64,000 nt of DNA, from the NCBI GenBank assembly GCA_965153455.1, contig OZ234496.1:18530304-18594303 (forward strand). Reading direction: 5' to 3'. Below the pieces are notes generated by a model. That model worked only from the letters and a program-made list of their open reading frames with translations. It did no database searches and was not told the DNA's origin. Below, in pieces: positions 58,101 through 64,000 of this stretch. The DNA is from Sphagnum compactum (lineage: Eukaryota; Bryophyta; Sphagnopsida; Sphagnales). Numbering within the stretch: position 1 is the first letter of the stretch; every line of letters begins with the position of its first letter. Made by a program: the position numbers and the translations under genes.

Positions 58101-61100
58101 ATGAAGTGATGTTGTGAAAATGAAGTTCTTTCTATATAATGAAAAAAATGTTGTATGTACATGTATATTTGTGTTGCTTGTACCTACTTAAAAACAACTT
58201 ATCTGCCCGTTTGTACCTAACATCTATTTTTCAATTTCATGTTTCTTCACAACCCTTTAAAAATTTGATGTGAGTGAGAAAATTTTGTGATTCAAAATGC
58301 CAAGTAAGTTGTGAAATGAATTTGTTGAAAGATCTAAACTTTGCAAAGTTCCATTTGCATTATGGTAATGGGGACTTGCTTTGGCATCTACTATTTAATC
58401 ATCTTTCGACATCTCAACATGTTTGACATTTAATTTTCTCATCAATTTGGCAATTTCCTCTTAAAACTTTTGTGTTTTTTTTTTGCACTTTTGTTTCTTT
58501 TGGTTGAAAATTTTCTATTTTGATTTGCATTCTTATTGTGTTTTTGTTTTTCATTTCATTTCATCATATTGAATAGTTTTTTTGTTGACAATAATCCCAT
58601 AATTATACAAATGGAGTTCTATGATGTAAAATTACCTAGTTTCTAAATTGCACATGTCATATATTGGTATTTCCTTTCCTTCAATTGAATGTCATACATA
58701 TTGGGGAAAACCACCATCCTAGGACCAAATTTGTATTTATGTTTGACCCTAAAGTCAAGTACCCTAAAATATGACAATGTTTGTTTTTATGATGACTACC
58801 ACTAGGGTTTTATTCCAAATCAATTGGATGTTGAAGCAACTAATGTAATGCATGTGGGAGATGGCCTAGTAAATGACAAGCATGGTGTAAACAAAATGAT
58901 TATTAATGTTTAGTAAGACTTTTGGGTTGTTAAGTTTTCCTATAAGGCATTTGTTCATTATAATTAGCACATAACAATTGTCATATTTTAATACATAGCT
59001 AACGATTCAAAGTTGGGTGCTAATTGTGATGAGAAGTGTGAACTTTGGATTACTTGTTTAGGCACAAGTATGCCTTATTATTGTTGAATTACACTCCTTT
59101 AATCCAAGATGTTTCATGGCCTTGGTTGATCTCTTCCAAGCTTTGGAAGAAAGACATGCATGATTTCTAACCTATTTAGTTCACTAATTAAGGTTTGAGT
59201 CTATTTTTGACCAATCAAAAAGTTCAAAAGTGTTAGTACATCATTCTTAACTGTAACAAGCTAGGGGAAAGAAATGGAGGTTAGATAAGTTGAAAGAATT
59301 ACAAGTGATAAAGTTTGTTTCTTGAGGTGATTATGAATATGGTAATATATTGTGGAAATCAATCCAAGGATTGAGTTGTAATGGGAATGTAATTTTTGTG
59401 AGTTAAAAGGTCAAAATTTCAATCAATGATAAATTCTTTCTTTTGTATTGTACTAACTTTCATTATTTATTAACAATATAACAAGGTGTCAAATGCTCCC
59501 AAACACATGATTTCTTGGACATTGTGATGAGGATAAATTTATGAAAGTTATGGTAAGATGCTTAGTTATGGGTTTGTCTTCACTGATTTTTTCTTGAATC
59601 TAGCTAGGAGCAAAGGCGATTTGGGTGTAGGTTTTGATAGTAGCACATGGTGGTGGCTTTGGCAACACCTATTCCTAATACTTGTGAACAAATTGATGAA
59701 TGACCATTTAGGTTTTCCTTCCTATTTCCATTCTTATGAGTGTTTCTATGTTTTTCTCACAAGGGCTATGAATTATAAACTTTGATTGTTGCAAGTTTTT
59801 TAAAAAAAGTCTTCCTCAAGGAATTTGTGCACCACATCGAGGAAACTTGAAGGACTATATATCGCACTCAATGGAATACAAAAAGATGTTATCATGGAGT
59901 GACTATAACTTTATTGATTCACAAAAATTTCCCATTTATCTTTCTTTTTTAGGGCAACATAATGGTTATATAATAAAGGAGATACCATTCTATGCCATTT
60001 AAGGTCTTGGGTGACAAATTCAAAACTTTTTAAAAAAACAATCAATGATGTCAGCATAAACATTTTGGTAGTGTTAAAAAAATATGAACATCATTGCAAA
60101 ATTATGTGCTATAATTCAATCAAGAGAATGACTTAATCTACCAAACCATATTTTAATGATGTCACAATGGACTAGAAGAGATACATGTGAATAAATCGTT
60201 AATCATAATCAACAATGTTGGACACATGTACACATATGGTATGTATGCATTGTATTGTTTGAATTAGATATCACACTTAAGTTCTATGGTTTTCATTTAC
60301 ATTCAAAATGAATGAAATAGGAACCAAAAAATTCTATCATCCTTGAAATTTTTAAGTTTTTTTGTTGTGAAAATCAAACAATAAAACAATTCTTGGATGA
60401 TGTTATTGTGGTTTTTTTCTTAATATTCAAATTTTTTAAAAAAACCCTTGGAAAATTTGTGATGCTTTAAAATTCAATTTTGACAAGTCATGGTGTGTAG
60501 ATTTTGAACTTAATTTATGTATGACCTAATCCAAGTTGAAATTCTTGGTGCCACAAACACTAGATCCATTATGTGAATAGAAGAAGAAAGTACGACATGA
60601 TAATTCATTACCATTTTCAATAATTACAAAAAAAAAAGGTTATAAGTTAAGAGAGCCATAAACAAAAATATATATGATAGCAAAAAAAAAATTGCATGTT
60701 GCATACAAATAACATTCATCAACACCAAAATAATAAGAAAAAATATTAGATATATATTCTTAAAATGTCATTCTTTTTTGTTGACATGTACAAATTAACA
60801 CTTGAAAGTTGATTTGGATCCCATTTTTTGGGGTCATGTGTGCTTGATTTTAAAGTTTGTTTATAGATTGCAATGTCCAATTGTTTCCCAAAATATAGAA
60901 CAAATGGATATGCCACATATTTATTTCCATTTTCCTAAGAGTGAAAACCTATTGACATTACAGGTTTAAGTATTGAATTTTCAAATACAAAAAGAGTTAC
61001 AATCCAATCATCATTGTTTGGTGAAAATTGTCGTGAATTGGGATTCAAGTGATAAATGAAAATCCATATGTCTTTATCACAACCCAATTTTTTCCACTCT

Positions 61101-63540
61101 TTGGCTTGCATTATGTAATTTTTAAAAACTCTTTCATATGAAAAGTTCTTATAGAAATGGATTAGGTTGCACCATCATGTGATAGGGTCAAATGGTACGA
61201 CCTTAATGGAATGGATGAAGACCAATTACGATGATCCTAATATAAATGTATTTTATTAGCACCATTTCCATGTATATATGGTGTAAAGCAAGAAAAGTAT
61301 GGACTATAATTGAATTTATCACATTCATTTCCATGGTATTCATAACATCCAATTGTCTTTTTGCCATCCTAAGTGGTGAAAGACATCCCAACTAGTTCAA
61401 ATAAAATATTGAATGACATTGCATGCAACTTGAATTGAATTGAATTAAATGTAAGACTTTTTTTTGCAATAAATTGTAAAAACTTCATATGTTTCACTAT
61501 GATGTTTTCTTTTGGGTGGCAAATTTCTAGCACTTTTGACGTAAAAATTCTGATTTCAAACTATACAAAGTTTTTGAAAAAACAAAAATGGCCCAAATTC
61601 ATTAGATTTTGAAAAATAAAATAAAATTGCTAGACTTCTAACATAGGTTACAACATGTAGCCAAAAAATTGTTGAAGGTTGCTTATTTTTGTTTTTACTT
61701 TCATATCTTATTTATAACTAGCTTTGGCTAAACCTCTTTTCGACGATTGAGTCAACTTTGGCAACACTAATAAATTGAAAAAGAACACACACACATCTCT
61801 ACAACTAGTTATGTGAGGTCAAATAATGATAAATCATGTCATTAAGACACAAAATGACATTCGAATTGCATTGGTAATTGATGCAAAGGAATAATGCATG
61901 AAATGGATGTGGCAATAAATGTGTAAAATGCATGGCTACATGTGTAAAGGTGAATAGGTAGGTAGTAAGTTGGGGGAAGATGCCCAAACATAAAATGATT
62001 GCCAAGTTTTGATGGCTAGTGTTTACAAAAAATGTCTACCCTATTCAAAAATCTCAAACAGGTGAATATGGATGGGAAAAAAATGAAAATAATTTGCCTC
62101 GTGGGGAAATCCATGGGGTAACTTTGCATCCTACCAAGAGTGTATTAAACTTTTTGGTATCACTACATGACCATGACTATATTATATTGTCATCTAGGTA
62201 GCTATGGCAAAATCATGGAGCATAAGTGCCCCATGTCATGACTATGATGCATTGCTTAGGGTTTAAAGGTGGGTATGGTTTGCACTTCTTGGTTTTTTTT
62301 TATTTTTCCATTTTTGTTGCAAATTGAATATGTTGTTGCAAAAATTTTCAATCTTTAAGATTTGGGTGAAGGATGTTGTTTGCAAATTAAGTTTTTTTGT
62401 GAACTATTGCATTATCGATTGGTGGGTGTTTATGTAACTTCTCATTTGCTAGAAAGTCAAAGAACAAGGAAAAAAAAAAGGAGTTGATGTTTAGTAGAGA
62501 AGAGGATCAAGAAAACAACTCTTAATCACCTTCTCTTTCCCTCTCCCTCCTTTTCTCTTTATGCCATTCTTTTTCTCTACATCAATTCAAGGAGGAATAG
62601 TTCTAATACTCAAGTTATTCTTGAAAATCAAGCAACAATAAACATGTGAAGGTGAGTGATGTTGTTAGTGGAATATTTTCATATTCATTTTCTATTTTCC
62701 TAAGATAATTTCATTGCTTAGTATGTAAGATTATCCATTATTTCAAATTTATTAACCAAATAAGTAACTAGAACTTTTAAAAAGTGCAATTGTGCAAAAA
62801 CATAGTAAAGTATACAAAAAAAGTAAGTGTCTCCATTTTTATCCTATGTCATGCATGTAAACGCAATAAAGTAACAAAAAAATGGATGGAAGTATGGTAG
62901 AATACCCTTGGTGCCCTTTATTACATTTGTAAGAATCTACTTTCAAAAGGTTAAGAACAAATAAACTTTAAAAGTAGGCAAAAAAATCCCCATTTACTCC
63001 ATGATAAATTTGTGATTGGGGAATCCTTAACACATCTATCAATGAAACATATTGATACTAGGTAAAGATATGAAGATAATTTTATTCTTAAGGCCCCATA
63101 AAAAAAATATTCTACTTTTTATTTGTTAGAACTTACTTACCACATACTCTACAAAAGTCCACAATGCAAAAATAGATAAAAATAGATTGCAAAATCTACT
63201 TTTAGCCTACTTTTACAATGTGGAGTTTGAAAGTTAATGCACAATAGTGAAAAACTATCTTGTCTTTGATCATTCAAATAAAAATATTCCACATACAAAT
63301 GGTTTCTTATGGATTTTGTTATAATTAATTTTTCTACTTGTCAAGTAGATTTCCAAGGAGATTTAGTTGTCTACTTTACCATGCTTTTGCCCAACTTGAA
63401 TATAAGATATTGCATTGGTTTCCTCCTTGGAAGTTAGTGAGTTGAACAACATAGAAAACATTTGTTTGTCATTGTGAAATTTCCATTGTGAATAGGCATT
63501 TGGATAATCTCTGTTTTGTGCACATGGCAACTACCTACCC
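55196..63540. other. AT-rich, CG-poor gene desert
   Basis: No frame above about 95 codons, no recognisable protein motif, no RNA gene and no clear transposon terminus. Composition is the same as in 33.7-43.9 kb. Confidence 0.55.
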
Positions 63541-63650
63541 AAGTTCAAGTTTACATTGTGCAATAGTAACCAATTCAAGTTCAAGTCCATATTGTGCACG
63601 TGGTAACCAATTTGGGTTCAAGTTTACACCCATGATGAAAAAGGTGAAAA
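63541..63650 (+). repeat. 36-37-bp tandem repeat, three copies
   Basis: TTCAAGTTTACATTGTGCA and variants recur from 63541, 63577 and 63614, separated by GTAACCAA. Confidence 0.75.
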
Positions 63651-63716
63651 AAGGGCTATGATACAATGTATCACAAATAAAGTTCAACTTCCATTAAAAG
63701 AAAAATTGTCTTTTGC

Positions 63717-63778
63717 AACTTGTCATATGCAACCAATTGTTAGTTGCATGTGACATGTGTAGTTGCATAAGACAAGTT
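63717..63778. repeat. Inverted repeat (17-bp arms)
   Basis: AACTTGTCATATGCAAC (63717-63733) is complementary, with one mismatch, to GTTGCATAAGACAAGTT (63762-63778). The 28-base loop itself contains GTTGCATGTGACATGTGT, a further related piece. It could be a small MITE relic. Confidence 0.75.
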
Positions 63779-64000
63779 CTAAAAGAAATTTTTTTTACTA
63801 TTGTTTGTTATGTTTGTTTTAAGTGCATTTGCATATTTATTGATAAGAAATCTGAACTTCTTGATCAATTCTACATTTTTCACAACTTGAATAAAATCAT
63901 GTTGTTGGAACTAACAACTAAGTAAAAGGTAGCAACAAGTTGTGTGATTTCATATAACAATCAAATCAAAAAAAACATTTGTTATTCAAAACAAAGAATT

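Overview
The window looks like nuclear DNA of a land plant. Plant telomere-type repeats (TTTAGGG/CCCTAAA) occur at four places, genes are sparse and interrupted by GT-AG introns, and three genes resemble plant families: a CAND2/TPRA1-type seven-TM protein, an F-box protein and a plant-type six-TM protein. Transposon relics of most plant classes fill much of the rest. The visibly AT-rich, CG-poor intergenic DNA suggests a large, methylated, repeat-rich genome. I cannot name the lineage from the sequence alone.

Layout. 1-602 (-): 5' end of a CAND2/TPRA1-like membrane protein gene, cut by the window edge. 1.4-5.6 kb: small tandem repeats, a possible SINE, an interstitial telomere motif and a PDZ-like exon fragment. 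5.6-10.32 kb: an almost full-length but broken Helitron (HUH Rep plus Pif1-type helicase) with a recognisable 3' hairpin and CTAG end. 10.4-11.75 kb: A-rich tandem duplication and an ACTGGTAC-rich inverted-repeat element. 12.87-13.98 kb (+): two-exon F-box gene. 15.2-19.8 kb: a 94-bp near-perfect direct repeat whose second copy abuts a decayed, 5'-truncated Ty3/gypsy retrotransposon (RT, RNase H, integrase). 22 kb: hAT-like inverted-repeat element. 27.64-30.12 kb (-): intact intronless ORF for a six-TM membrane protein with a promoter and probable 5'UTR intron. 31-33.7 kb: two MITEs with clear terminal inverted repeats. 33.7-44 kb: AT-rich desert. 44.1-46.3 kb: four GC-rich ~220-bp tandem repeats followed by the first exons of a TPX2-like (Aurora-binding) gene with an apparent frameshift. 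49.5-50.2 kb: six-copy ~105-bp tandem array carrying a 26-G run. 52.26-55.2 kb: probable non-autonomous CACTA element built around an AATAGCC minisatellite. The remainder to 64 kb is AT-rich and without recognisable genes.

Functional picture. Only two genes look complete and intact (the F-box gene and the six-TM gene), plus one cut at the edge (CAND2-like). They are unrelated and separately transcribed; nothing suggests a cluster or shared pathway. The dominant story is mobile-element turnover. Most disabling stops in the Helitron are at positions where the family context suggests CGA or CAG, and the gypsy relic shows matching C-to-T/G-to-A changes, as expected for methylcytosine deamination. 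I found no CRISPR array, rRNA or convincing tRNA gene. No clearly novel system was proven; the strongest leads are the possible gene-fragment capture at the 5' side of the Helitron, the CACTA-like element with an internal minisatellite, and the repeat array at the head of the TPX2-like gene.
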